From JBFKAV01 sp041621405 (GTDB lineage Bacteria; Pseudomonadota; Alphaproteobacteria; Rhodobacterales; Rhodobacteraceae): a stretch of DNA of 12,914 nucleotides. The notes below the pieces were generated by a model that had not been told where the DNA came from, searched no databases, and worked only from the letters and a program-made list of their open reading frames with translations. The first letter of the stretch is position 1, and each line of letters opens with the position of its first letter. Position numbers and translations under genes: made by a program. The DNA is taken from positions 1-12,914 of the forward strand of contig JBFKAV010000104.1 in assembly GCA_041621405.1 (NCBI GenBank), written 5' to 3'. Shown here piece after piece: positions 7,097 through 12,914 of this stretch.

Positions 7097-7958
7097 CGCC
7101 TGCCTCGGCCGCGAGCACGGCGGCAAGGCCGGTGCGGTAATCCGGGTAGAACAGCCGGACGCCCAGCTCCCGCTTGATCCGGTCGTTCCGCACGCGCTTC
7201 GACTCGGCGTAAAAGCTGCGCGCCATCTCGGACAGCTCGGCCGCCTCGTAGGCCACCTCGGGCGGCGGCGGCAGGCCGAGGAGCTCGGCGGCATGGGTCA
7301 GCACGTCCTCGGGCGGCGCCGGTTCGTCGTCGCAGACGTTATAGACGGCGCCGGGATCGGGACGCGCCATCGAGGCCTCGAGCACCTGCGCGATGTCGTC
7401 CACGTGGATGCGGCTGAACACCTGCCCGGGCTTGACGATCCTTCGTGCCGCGCCGGCCCGCACTTTCTCGAACGGCCCGCGGCCGGGGCCGTAGATGCCG
7501 GCGAGCCTGAAGATGTGCAAGGGCAGCCCCACGCGCCGGGCCAGCGCCTGCCATTCCTGCTCGGCCTCGACCCGCGCCGCGCCGCGCCGGGTTGCAGGAG
7601 CGAGCGGGCTCGCCTCGTCCACCCAGCCGCCCTGGCGGTCGCCGTAGACGCCGGTGGTGGAAAGATAGCCCACCCAGGCGAGATGCGGCGCCGCGGCGGC
7701 GATCTCCTCACCAAGTGCGGCAATCACCGGGTCTCCATTCCGTGGCGAGACCGACGAGAGCAGGTGCGTGGCATCGGCGATCGCCGGGCGTAGGTTCGCG
7801 CCTGGCCAGATCACCGCCTCAACGCCCCTTGAGCGGAGCTGTTCAGCCCGCTCCGGGCTGCGCGTGGTACCAATCACCCGCCAGCCCTGCGGCATGAGAC
7901 GCCGGGCCAGCGCCTCGGCCGAATAGCCATGCCCGATCGACAGAAGGGTTTCCGCCAT
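7068..7958 (-). CDS. Atypical SDR-family NAD(P)-dependent oxidoreductase/epimerase (YeeZ-like)
   Basis: A 296-residue Rossmann-fold protein. The dinucleotide loop is LLSIGHGYSA (residues 5-14), which keeps GxG but has Ala where the third Gly is expected. LSTTGVYGDRQGGWVDE (99-115) corresponds to the active-site segment of extended SDRs, and HIFRLAGIYGPGRGPF (148-163) and RIHVDDIAQVL (183-193) match the NAD(P)-dependent epimerase pattern. After Tyr105 the position of the usual catalytic Lys is Gln109, so it belongs with atypical SDRs of the YeeZ kind; the reaction is unknown. A TTG start at 8012 would add 18 residues, but ATG 7958 places the dinucleotide motif at the expected N-terminal position; neither start has a clear ribosome site. 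The C-terminal end overlaps the lolA tail by 29 nt in convergent orientation. It is divergent from the next methyltransferase. Confidence 0.85.
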   Translation of the reverse strand: MAETLLSIGHGYSAEALARRLMPQGWRVIGTTRSPERAEQLRSRGVEAVIWPGANLRPAIADATHLLSSVSPRNGDPVIAALGEEIAAAAPHLAWVGYLSTTGVYGDRQGGWVDEASPLAPATRRGAARVEAEQEWQALARRVGLPLHIFRLAGIYGPGRGPFEKVRAGAARRIVKPGQVFSRIHVDDIAQVLEASMARPDPGAVYNVCDDEPAPPEDVLTHAAELLGLPPPPEVAYEAAELSEMARSFYAESKRVRNDRIKRELGVRLFYPDYRTGLAAVLAAEAGVSSGGAARS

Positions 7959-7987
7959 GCGCCGGACTATCGGCGCCGCCCGGCGCA
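7958..7987. repeat. 8-bp inverted repeat in the divergent SDR-methyltransferase gap
   Basis: TGCGCCGG (7958-7965) and CCGGCGCA (7980-7987) are exact reverse complements with a 14-nt spacer that itself contains the palindrome GGCGCC. The repeat touches the SDR start codon and lies in a roughly 100-nt divergent control region, so it could be an operator or a hairpin in the SDR leader. In such GC-rich DNA a chance match is possible. Confidence 0.4.
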
Positions 7988-8049
7988 ATGGCAAGCGACC
8001 CACCCTCGACAAGCGAGGCCCACATCTCTATGCGGAGCCGACCAGACTT

Positions 8050-8055
8050 GGAGGG
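8050..8055 (+). promoter_or_regulatory. Ribosome binding site selecting GTG 8060
   Basis: GGAGGG stands 4 nt before GTG 8060. The alternative in-frame ATG codons at 7988 and 8030 have no comparable purine-rich site, so this decides the start of the methyltransferase. Confidence 0.6.
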
Positions 8056-8059
8056 TCCC

Positions 8060-8872
8060 GTGAAGGACAAGGATTACGAGCTCGATTTCGAGGCGCTGCT
8101 GTCCGAGGTCGTCTACGGCCACGGCTTCCTGCACTACGGCTACTTCCCCGACGGCCCGCCCGAGACGCCTTCGGCCGAGGCCTTCGGCCGCGCCCAGCAG
8201 GCCTATTTTGACCTGCTCGCCGCCACCATCCCCGAGGGCACCAAGACGATCCTCGACGTCGGCTCGGGCACAGGCTCGAACGCCGCGGCGCTGACCCGGC
8301 TCGGCTACGATCTCGAGTGCCTCTGCCCCTCCGAGCAGCTGAACGAGATGGCCCGCCGGAAGCTTCCCAAGACCTCCACCGTCCACACCACGAAGTTCGA
8401 GGAATTCGAGACCGACAAGCGCTTCGACCTCTGCATCTTCGCCGAGAGCTTCCACTACATCGACCTCGCTTCTGCGCTCGCCCAGATCGCCCGTTACTCC
8501 ACGAACGGCGCGGTGATCTTCGACTACTTCCGCCGCCCCGGAACGGTCTCCGCGACCGACGGCACGCGCGGCACCCATGCCGATTTCCTCGCCGAGGTGG
8601 AACGCCAGGGCAAGCTCAAGGTCGTGCACGACGAGGACCTGACAGAGGCGATCCAGCCCACCTTCTACGTCTTCGACCACATCAAGAACGTGCACCTCGC
8701 GCCCTTCGCCGCGCGGTTCCGCGAAGAGTTCCGCCGAACCAATCCGGTGAAGTCGTTCCTGCTGGAGCGGCTGCTGAAGAAGACGCTGAAACGCATCGAG
8801 CGCCCCTCGAATCGCGAGGAGGTCTTCGCCGGCCGCAACGAGTATCACCTGATCCGGCTGGCACCGGCCTGA
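8060..8872 (+). CDS. Class I SAM-dependent methyltransferase, acceptor unknown
   Basis: A 270-residue soluble protein from the GTG start. Motif I is ILDVGSGTGSNAAAL (residues 64-78), followed by strand 2 (YDLECLCPS, 83-91) with Cys where an acidic ribose-binding residue is common. FDLCIFAESFHYIDL (122-136) is the motif IV-like strand and the GAVIFDYFRR stretch (150-159) resembles motif VI. The N-terminal KDKDYELDFEALLSEVVYGHGFLHYGYFPDG looks like a substrate-lid region. The C-terminal third is basic and helical (about 215-250) and does not resemble a family I can name. The frame is open back to 7988; GTG 8060 is chosen for its GGAGGG site, giving a gap of about 100 nt to the divergent SDR gene. 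The stop is 19 nt from the convergent protease gene. Confidence 0.85.
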   Translation: MKDKDYELDFEALLSEVVYGHGFLHYGYFPDGPPETPSAEAFGRAQQAYFDLLAATIPEGTKTILDVGSGTGSNAAALTRLGYDLECLCPSEQLNEMARRKLPKTSTVHTTKFEEFETDKRFDLCIFAESFHYIDLASALAQIARYSTNGAVIFDYFRRPGTVSATDGTRGTHADFLAEVERQGKLKVVHDEDLTEAIQPTFYVFDHIKNVHLAPFAARFREEFRRTNPVKSFLLERLLKKTLKRIERPSNREEVFAGRNEYHLIRLAPA

Positions 8873-8877
8873 GCCAC

Positions 8878-8899
8878 GGACCGGCCGGGTTTCAGCCGC
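8878..8899. repeat. Second copy of the 22-nt hairpin-like sequence, at a convergent gene junction
   Basis: This stretch matches 395-416 at 21 of 22 positions; the one difference is A at 8894 where the first copy has G at 411. It spans the 19-nt gap between two convergent stop codons and runs into the protease gene's last codons. The mismatch reduces the potential 6-bp stem around the GGTTT loop to five pairs. Its position suggests a bidirectional transcript end, but it lacks T-runs. Confidence 0.45.
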
Positions 8900-9719
8900 C
8901 CTTGCGCCCGGGGCGCGGCATTTCGGGCAAGTATTCCACGCCCTTCTGCTGGCGCACCGGCTGCGGATAGAGGGTCATCAACTCCAGGACGTCGTCGGGC
9001 ATGTCGAGCGAGACCGGAAGCCCCAGGCCGCGGGCCTCGGCCGCGTCGATCGGGTAGTCGTGTGTCCAGGTCCCGCTCGACAGCGTCTCGGCAAGCGCCT
9101 CGGCCTTCTCGCGCGGCATGTGGCGGACCAGAAGCTCGGCCGCGGCCTTGCGCACCTGGTCGAGCGCCTTGCGGCTGATGTCCGCGAGGATCAGCGTCTC
9201 GTCCTCCACCTCCTTCAGCGCCTTCTGCCCGACCGCGCGCAGGATCGAGGCTGCCGGGTACTGGCCGATCTGCGGGTCGATCGGCCCGAGCACGGAATGC
9301 TCGCACATCACGATCTCGTCGGCGGCCAGCGCCACCAGCGTGCCCCCCGACATTGCGTGATGTGGTACGAAGACGGTGACCTTGCCCTTGTGCGCCTCGA
9401 CGGCGCGGGCGATCTGCAGCGCGGCGAGCACCAGACCCCCCGGCGTATGCAGGACGAGGTCAACCGGCTGCTCGGGCTCGGCCATGCGGATCGCTCGCAG
9501 CACTTGCTCGCTGTCGTGGATGTCGATGAAGCGCATCAGGGGAAAGCCGAGGATACGCATCGTCTCCTGCCGGTGCACGAGCAGGATCACCTTGCTGCCG
9601 CGCTCGCGCTGGAGCTTCGCCATCTTCATCGCGCGCTGGTATTCGAGGATCTTCTGGCGCAGCACAGGCTGCAGCGCCGAGAGGATCAGGAAGACCCATA
9701 GAAGGTCTATCGGTGACAT
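8892..9719 (-). CDS. SDH-family Clp-fold serine protease, membrane anchored
   Basis: A 275-residue protein of the serine dehydrogenase proteinase family (SDH_sah, related to ClpP and SppA). A single N-terminal hydrophobic segment (IDLLWVFLILSALQPVL, residues 4-20) would anchor it in the inner membrane and is followed by a basic stretch. LVLHTPGG (88-95) is the glycine-rich oxyanion strand, and Ser124 in HAMSGGTLVALAADEIVM is the likely nucleophile. HSVLGPIDPQIG (141-152) matches the segment after the active site in the ClpP/crotonase fold. The family is proposed to degrade proteins, but natural substrates are poorly known. ATG 9719 is chosen: GGGGAGG lies 9 nt upstream and the hydrophobic segment follows immediately, whereas the frame further upstream to 9944 is Arg/Pro-rich and overlaps the next gene. 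Confidence 0.88.
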   Translation of the reverse strand: MSPIDLLWVFLILSALQPVLRQKILEYQRAMKMAKLQRERGSKVILLVHRQETMRILGFPLMRFIDIHDSEQVLRAIRMAEPEQPVDLVLHTPGGLVLAALQIARAVEAHKGKVTVFVPHHAMSGGTLVALAADEIVMCEHSVLGPIDPQIGQYPAASILRAVGQKALKEVEDETLILADISRKALDQVRKAAAELLVRHMPREKAEALAETLSSGTWTHDYPIDAAEARGLGLPVSLDMPDDVLELMTLYPQPVRQQKGVEYLPEMPRPGRKGG

Positions 9720-9829
9720 TTGCGCTCGCCTCCCCGATGGCCGCGGCGGGAGAACTATCCTGGCCACCGGTGCCGAAGGCAAGCCGGTGCGATTGACCGC
9801 GCCCGGGAGGGGTGGGCAGGATCGGCGCC

Positions 9830-10452
9830 ATGGCCGAAAAGCCCGACAAGCTCGACGACGCCTACGCGCTGAAGACGCCGGAGGACAGCCGGCGCCTCTA
9901 TGCCGACTGGGCCGCGAGCTACGACGCCGAGTTTGCCGAGGCACCGGCTACCGGTTGCCCGAGGCGGTGGCCGCCGCCTTCGCCGCCCTTGGCGGTGGCG
10001 GCCCGGTGCTCGACGTCGGTGCCGGCACCGGGCTCGTCGCCGAACGGCTGTCGCTTCGTGGCCTGGGCCCGATCGACGGCACCGACATCTCGCACGAGAT
10101 GCTGAATGTGGCGTCGGCCAAGGGCTGCTACCGGCGCCTCATCGAGGGCGACGTGACGGCGGGCTTGCCCGTGCCCGACGGCGCCTATGCCGCCGTCGTC
10201 AGTGCCGGCACCTTCACGCTCGGCCATCTCGGCCCCGGGGTGCTGCCCGAGCTTCTCCGCCTTGCCCGCCCGGATGCGCTGTTCGCGCTTTGGATCAATG
10301 CGCGACATTACGAGAAAGCCGGTTTTGCCCCGGCGCTCGCGGCGCTGCCGGTCGCTGGGCTGGCGCTGGTCGAGGTGCCGATCTACGACGGAAGGGGCGA
10401 GGGCGCTCACGGCGTCGACCGCGCATTCGTGGCGACATTCCGCAAGGGGTGA
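9830..10452 (+). pseudogene. Class I SAM-dependent methyltransferase broken by a one-base frameshift
   Basis: Two reading frames together make one methyltransferase. From ATG 9830 the first frame gives MAEKPDKLDDAYALKTPE then RRLYADWAASYDAEFAEA, then turns to Pro/Arg/Ser-rich nonsense ending at 10105. In the next frame, from about 9943, the protein resumes as TGYRLPEAVAAAFAALGG, then motif I VLDVGAGTGLVAERL, DISHEMLNVAS and a YAAVVSAGTFTLGHL strand, to TGA 10450-10452. The span of 623 nt is one short of 208 codons; one base restored in GAGGC|ACC near 9940-9943 would give a 207-residue protein of normal size. Either the gene is inactivated or the base was lost in sequencing. No slippery heptamer is present at the junction, so programmed frameshifting is unlikely. 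A GTG at 9812 is an alternative start. Acceptor unknown. Confidence 0.8.
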
Positions 10453-10458
10453 GGGAAA

Positions 10459-10475
10459 GGGCGGGCTTTCCGCCC
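10459..10475. terminator. Candidate bidirectional terminator hairpin between converging genes
   Basis: GGGCGG (10459-10464) pairs with CCGCCC (10470-10475) around a 5-nt loop. On the minus strand the stem is followed by TTT, which suits the caiD-like operon. On the plus strand it is preceded by AAA but followed by C-rich sequence. It lies 6 nt after the broken methyltransferase stop and about 70 nt past the crotonase stop. Confidence 0.45.
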
Positions 10476-10490
10476 CCGTCGCCTTTGAGG

Positions 10491-10530
10491 AAACTCCCCC
10501 CGGAGGGTACTTGGCAAACGGGGAAGGGGC
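10491..10530. other. Low-complexity GC palindrome region resembling Rhodobacterales gene-end sequences
   Basis: The stretch reads as CTCCCCCCGGAGGGTACTT followed by GGCAAACGGGGAAGGG. The CTCC/GGAG arms can pair. From memory, sequences of the form CCCCGGAGGGTATTTG with a purine-rich tail are common at gene ends in Rhodobacteraceae; this is a resemblance, not an alignment. It fills most of the 92-nt convergent gap. Confidence 0.3.
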
Positions 10531-10544
10531 GGGGATGGCCGGCC

Positions 10545-11324
10545 TCAGCGGCCCTTCCAGACCGGGTCGCGCTTTTCCGCGAAGGCGCGGGCACCCTCTT
10601 TCTGATCCTCCGAGCTGTAGAGGATGTCGACGCTGCGGAGCTGACGCCTCGTGATCCGGTTCATCGTGTCCTGGAACTTCGAATCCTCGGCGTCGCGCAC
10701 CACCTCCTTGATCGCCGCGTATACGAGCGGCGGGCCCGAGGCGAGCAGGCGCGCGAGTTCCCAGGCGCGGTCCATCAGCTTGTCGGCGGGCAGGATCTCG
10801 TTGACGAGGCCCCAGCGGTGGGCTTCGTGAACGTCCATCCAGCGCCCGGTGAGCAGGAGCTCCATCGCGATGTGGTAGGGGATGCGCTTCGGGAGCTTCA
10901 CCGATGCGGCGTCGGCGACCGTGCCGGAGCGGATCTCGGGCAGCGCGAAGGTGGCGTGCTCGGCGGCGAGGATCAGGTCGGCCGAGAGCGCCAGCTCGAG
11001 CCCGCCGCCGCAGGCAATGCCGTTGATGGCGGCGATCACCGGCTTGTTCAGGTCACGCAGCTCCTGCAGCCCGCCGAAGCCGCCTATGCCGTAGTCGCCG
11101 TCGACCGCGTCGCCGGCGGCGGCGGCCTTGAGGTCCCAGCCGGGGCAGAAGAATTTTTCCCCCGCGCCGGTCAGGATCGCCACGCGCAGCTCGGGGTCGT
11201 CGCGGAAGCCGGAGAAAATTTCGCCCATGATCCGGCTTGTGGCGAGGTCGATGGCGTTTGCCTTCGGCCGGTCGAGCGTGACCTCGAGGATGCCACCCTC
11301 GCTGCAGGTTCGGATCGGGCTCAT
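10545..11324 (-). CDS. caiD: Carnitinyl-CoA dehydratase-like crotonase (enoyl-CoA hydratase family)
   Basis: A 259-residue crotonase-fold enzyme. As I recall the E. coli CaiD sequence, the two agree closely at both ends: LEVTLDRPKANAID (residues 13-26), RVAILTGAGEKFF (47-59), GWDLKAAA (62-69) and the terminal FAEKRDPVWKGR. Family acid/base glutamates are present: Glu110 in CGGGLELALSAD and Glu130 in FALPEIRSG. CaiD interconverts L-carnitinyl-CoA and crotonobetainyl-CoA in the cytosol. The usual PxxGG loop after Glu130 is replaced by VADAASVKLPK, so the substrate may differ and a general enoyl-CoA hydratase is possible. The start codon overlaps the ligase stop (ATGA), with GGGAGG 4 nt upstream inside the ligase gene, indicating translational coupling and one operon. 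The gene order favours CoA-ester catabolism. Confidence 0.85.
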   Translation of the reverse strand: MSPIRTCSEGGILEVTLDRPKANAIDLATSRIMGEIFSGFRDDPELRVAILTGAGEKFFCPGWDLKAAAAGDAVDGDYGIGGFGGLQELRDLNKPVIAAINGIACGGGLELALSADLILAAEHATFALPEIRSGTVADAASVKLPKRIPYHIAMELLLTGRWMDVHEAHRWGLVNEILPADKLMDRAWELARLLASGPPLVYAAIKEVVRDAEDSKFQDTMNRITRRQLRSVDILYSSEDQKEGARAFAEKRDPVWKGR

Positions 11325-12914
11325 GTCGCCTCCCGGATCAGCGCGTCTGCCGCCACCGCACGCCTGGGCGTGCAGAGGAGCGGGTTCACTTCAACCTCTT
11401 CCACCCGGTCCGCGTTTGCAATCACGTAGGACTCGATGGCCGTGACCGCGGCGCGGATCGCCGCGCGATCGGCCCCGGGCTTGCCGCGATAGCCATCGAT
11501 GAGCCGGCCGACGCGGAGACTGTCGAGGGCCGCCTCGATCTCGGACTCCGCAGCGGGGAGCAGGAGTGAGGCGGTGTCCTGCCAGAGCTCGGTCAGAACC
11601 CCGCCGGCACCGAGCGTCAGCACGAAACCGTGGGCGGGATCCTTGACCACGCCGACCAAGAGCTCGGCGACGGCGCCCTCGACCATCTCCTCCACCAGGA
11701 AATCGGTGGCCTGCATCGCCTGAGCCGACCGCTCGACGGCGGCCGCGTCGGCAAGCCCCAGCGCCACGGCGCCGGCTTCGGTTTTGTGCGTGAAGCCCTC
11801 GCCCTTGAGCGCGACCGGGAAGCCGATTTCCGCCGCCGCCTCGGCCGCCTCTCCCGGTGTCGCCGCGCGCCGGGCCTTCGGCACGGCGAGGCCGTGGGCG
11901 GCGAGCCGCGCCTTCGCCTCGGTCTCGGAGAGTGTAACGGCGGCTGCGTGCGGCGAGGGCAGCAGCAGCGGTGTCAGGTTACGGGCCGAGCCTCGCTCGA
12001 CGCGAAGCGACGCCGCGGCCTCGGCTGCGGCGATCGCCTCGGAGAGCCCGTGCATCGGCACGACGCCGCCCTCCATCAGCCGTGCCGCCACCGCTTCGGG
12101 AAGAAGCTCCGGCAGCGTCGCCACCAGGGCCACGTTCGCCCCGGTCCGCGCCTTCGCCGCGAGCGCCGCCTCGGTCGCGTGCTCCCAGTCCGCAGCGTCG
12201 CAACGGTCGGTCCGGGGGTAGTCGACGACGATCAGCGTCAAGGCCAGCGAGGGGTCCATCATCGCCGCCCAGGCCGCCGTCATCTTCGCGGTGTCGCGCC
12301 AGATATAGGTGTTGTAGTCCAATGGGTTGGCCAGCGCCACCATCGGCCCCAGCGCGGCCCGCAGGCCCTCACGCTGGGCAGCGTTCAGGGCTGGGAACAC
12401 GACCCCGCGTCCCTGCGCGGTGTCGGCGGCCAGGCTCGCCTCGCCGCCGGAGCAGGAGATCGATGCGATGCGGTTCGAGGGCAGGAGCCCGCAGGCATGC
12501 AGGAGTTTCAGCGTCTCCAGAAGCTCGGGCAGCGAGGTCACGCGGACGAAGCCGAGGCGCCGGAGCAGTGCTGCCGCGCCGGCATCGCCGCCGGCGAGCG
12601 AGGCGGTGTGCGAGACGGTAGCGGCCCGCGCCGCCTCCGAGCGTCCCACCTTCAGCACCACCACCGGCATGCGAAGCTCGTGCGCCCTGACCGCGAAAGC
12701 CTCCCAGGCGCGCAGGTCGCGGAAGCCCTCGACATGGAGGCCGATCGCGGTCACGCGGGGGTCCTCGAGGAGGCCCATGGCGATCTCGGCCTGGCTCACC
12801 TGGGCCTGGTTCCCGGCGGTGACGACGTAGCCGATCGGCAGGCCGCGGGCCTGCATCGTCAGGTTGATGGCGATGTTCGACGATTGCGTCAGGATCGCCA
12901 CGCCACGCTCCACC
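11321..12914 (-). CDS. ADP-forming acyl-CoA synthetase (acetate-CoA ligase family), N-terminus beyond window
   Basis: The C-terminal 530 or so residues of a fused alpha-beta NDP-forming acyl-CoA synthetase, which makes acyl-CoA from acid, CoA and ATP through acyl-phosphate and phosphohistidine steps. Counting from the first visible codon, residues about 1-140 form the succinyl-CoA ligase-like domain (GVAILTQSSNIAINL, GNQAQVSQAEIAMGLL), with the phospho-acceptor His102 in VSHTASLAGGD. A second flavodoxin-like domain contains SCSGGEASLAAD (about 153-164). The ATP-grasp domain occupies the last ~210 residues: GFPVALKGEGFTHKTEAGAV, FLVEEMVEGAVAELLVGV and the closing VEEVEVNPLL metal-site strand. 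The N-terminal CoA-binding Rossmann domain, about 150 residues, lies outside the window; the GTG at 12913 is not the start. It overlaps the crotonase by 4 nt. Substrate unknown; carnitine or a related betaine is an inference from caiD. Confidence 0.92.
   Translation of the reverse strand, partial: VERGVAILTQSSNIAINLTMQARGLPIGYVVTAGNQAQVSQAEIAMGLLEDPRVTAIGLHVEGFRDLRAWEAFAVRAHELRMPVVVLKVGRSEAARAATVSHTASLAGGDAGAAALLRRLGFVRVTSLPELLETLKLLHACGLLPSNRIASISCSGGEASLAADTAQGRGVVFPALNAAQREGLRAALGPMVALANPLDYNTYIWRDTAKMTAAWAAMMDPSLALTLIVVDYPRTDRCDAADWEHATEAALAAKARTGANVALVATLPELLPEAVAARLMEGGVVPMHGLSEAIAAAEAAASLRVERGSARNLTPLLLPSPHAAAVTLSETEAKARLAAHGLAVPKARRAATPGEAAEAAAEIGFPVALKGEGFTHKTEAGAVALGLADAAAVERSAQAMQATDFLVEEMVEGAVAELLVGVVKDPAHGFVLTLGAGGVLTELWQDTASLLLPAAESEIEAALDSLRVGRLIDGYRGKPGADRAAIRAAVTAIESYVIANADRVEEVEVNPLLCTPRRAVAADALIREAT

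Noticed and set aside
9935..9950. Programmed ribosomal frameshifting in the third methyltransferase
   Set aside because: No X-XXY-YYZ slippery site, stop-codon pause or nearby stimulatory structure is apparent at GAGGCACCGG; a simple deletion explains the data.
4450..10452. Three methyltransferases as one modification cluster
   Set aside because: They differ in sequence, lie in separate transcription units with other genes between them, and belong to a very common fold; nothing links them to a shared pathway.
4952..10528. KOPS-like GGGNAGGG octamers on the plus strand at 4952-4959 and 10521-10528
   Set aside because: Both match the FtsK-guiding consensus in one direction, but two in about 13 kb of GC-rich DNA is no more than chance would give.
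9900..11429. Plus-strand open frame of 509 codons across the methyltransferase and crotonase
   Set aside because: It is the third frame of the broken methyltransferase joined to the antisense of the crotonase; it crosses two real genes and has no motif.

Overview
The window is high-G+C DNA, judged by eye, and densely coded with short intergenic gaps. The gene content points to an alphaproteobacterium of the Rhodobacterales/Rhodobacteraceae type: a DapC-like aminotransferase directly ahead of ftsK, a nearby LolA, an SDH-family Clp-fold protease and a CaiD-like crotonase. The organism call is inferred from gene family and order, not from a marker gene.

Layout. Positions 1-318 hold the C-terminal end of an amidase-signature protein. 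A class I/II aminotransferase (465-1643) follows, then ftsK (1657-4446) 13 nt later, probably cotranscribed. Facing ftsK with only 3 nt between stop codons is a class I SAM-dependent methyltransferase (4450-5247, minus). It is divergent, across a 60-nt gap, from an AraC-type regulator with a Cupin_6-like domain (5308-6375, plus). LolA (6491-7096) follows after a gap holding a perfect 10-bp inverted repeat. An atypical SDR-fold oxidoreductase (7068-7958, minus) overlaps the lolA tail and is divergent from a second methyltransferase (8060-8872, plus). A membrane-anchored Clp-fold serine protease (8892-9719, minus) lies convergent to that. A third methyltransferase (9830-10452, plus) is broken by an apparent one-base deletion. 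The right end is a minus-strand operon: the C-terminal part of an ADP-forming acyl-CoA synthetase (11321-12914, running off the window) overlapping a carnitinyl-CoA dehydratase-like crotonase (10545-11324).

Functionally the left part is housekeeping: cell division and DNA translocation (FtsK), lipoprotein transport (LolA), and probably lysine/diaminopimelate synthesis. The methyltransferase/AraC pair looks like a self-contained regulated cassette set between ftsK and lolA. The right operon looks like acyl-CoA catabolism, possibly of carnitine or a related betaine: the ligase would activate the acid and the crotonase would dehydrate or hydrate the CoA ester.

I see no CRISPR array, tRNA, rRNA, insertion sequence, phage gene or toxin-antitoxin pair, and no clearly new system. 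The most useful points are the frameshifted methyltransferase, the inverted repeat ahead of lolA, the 21-bp-spaced repeats at the start of the AraC gene, and a hairpin-like 22-nt sequence present twice in the window.
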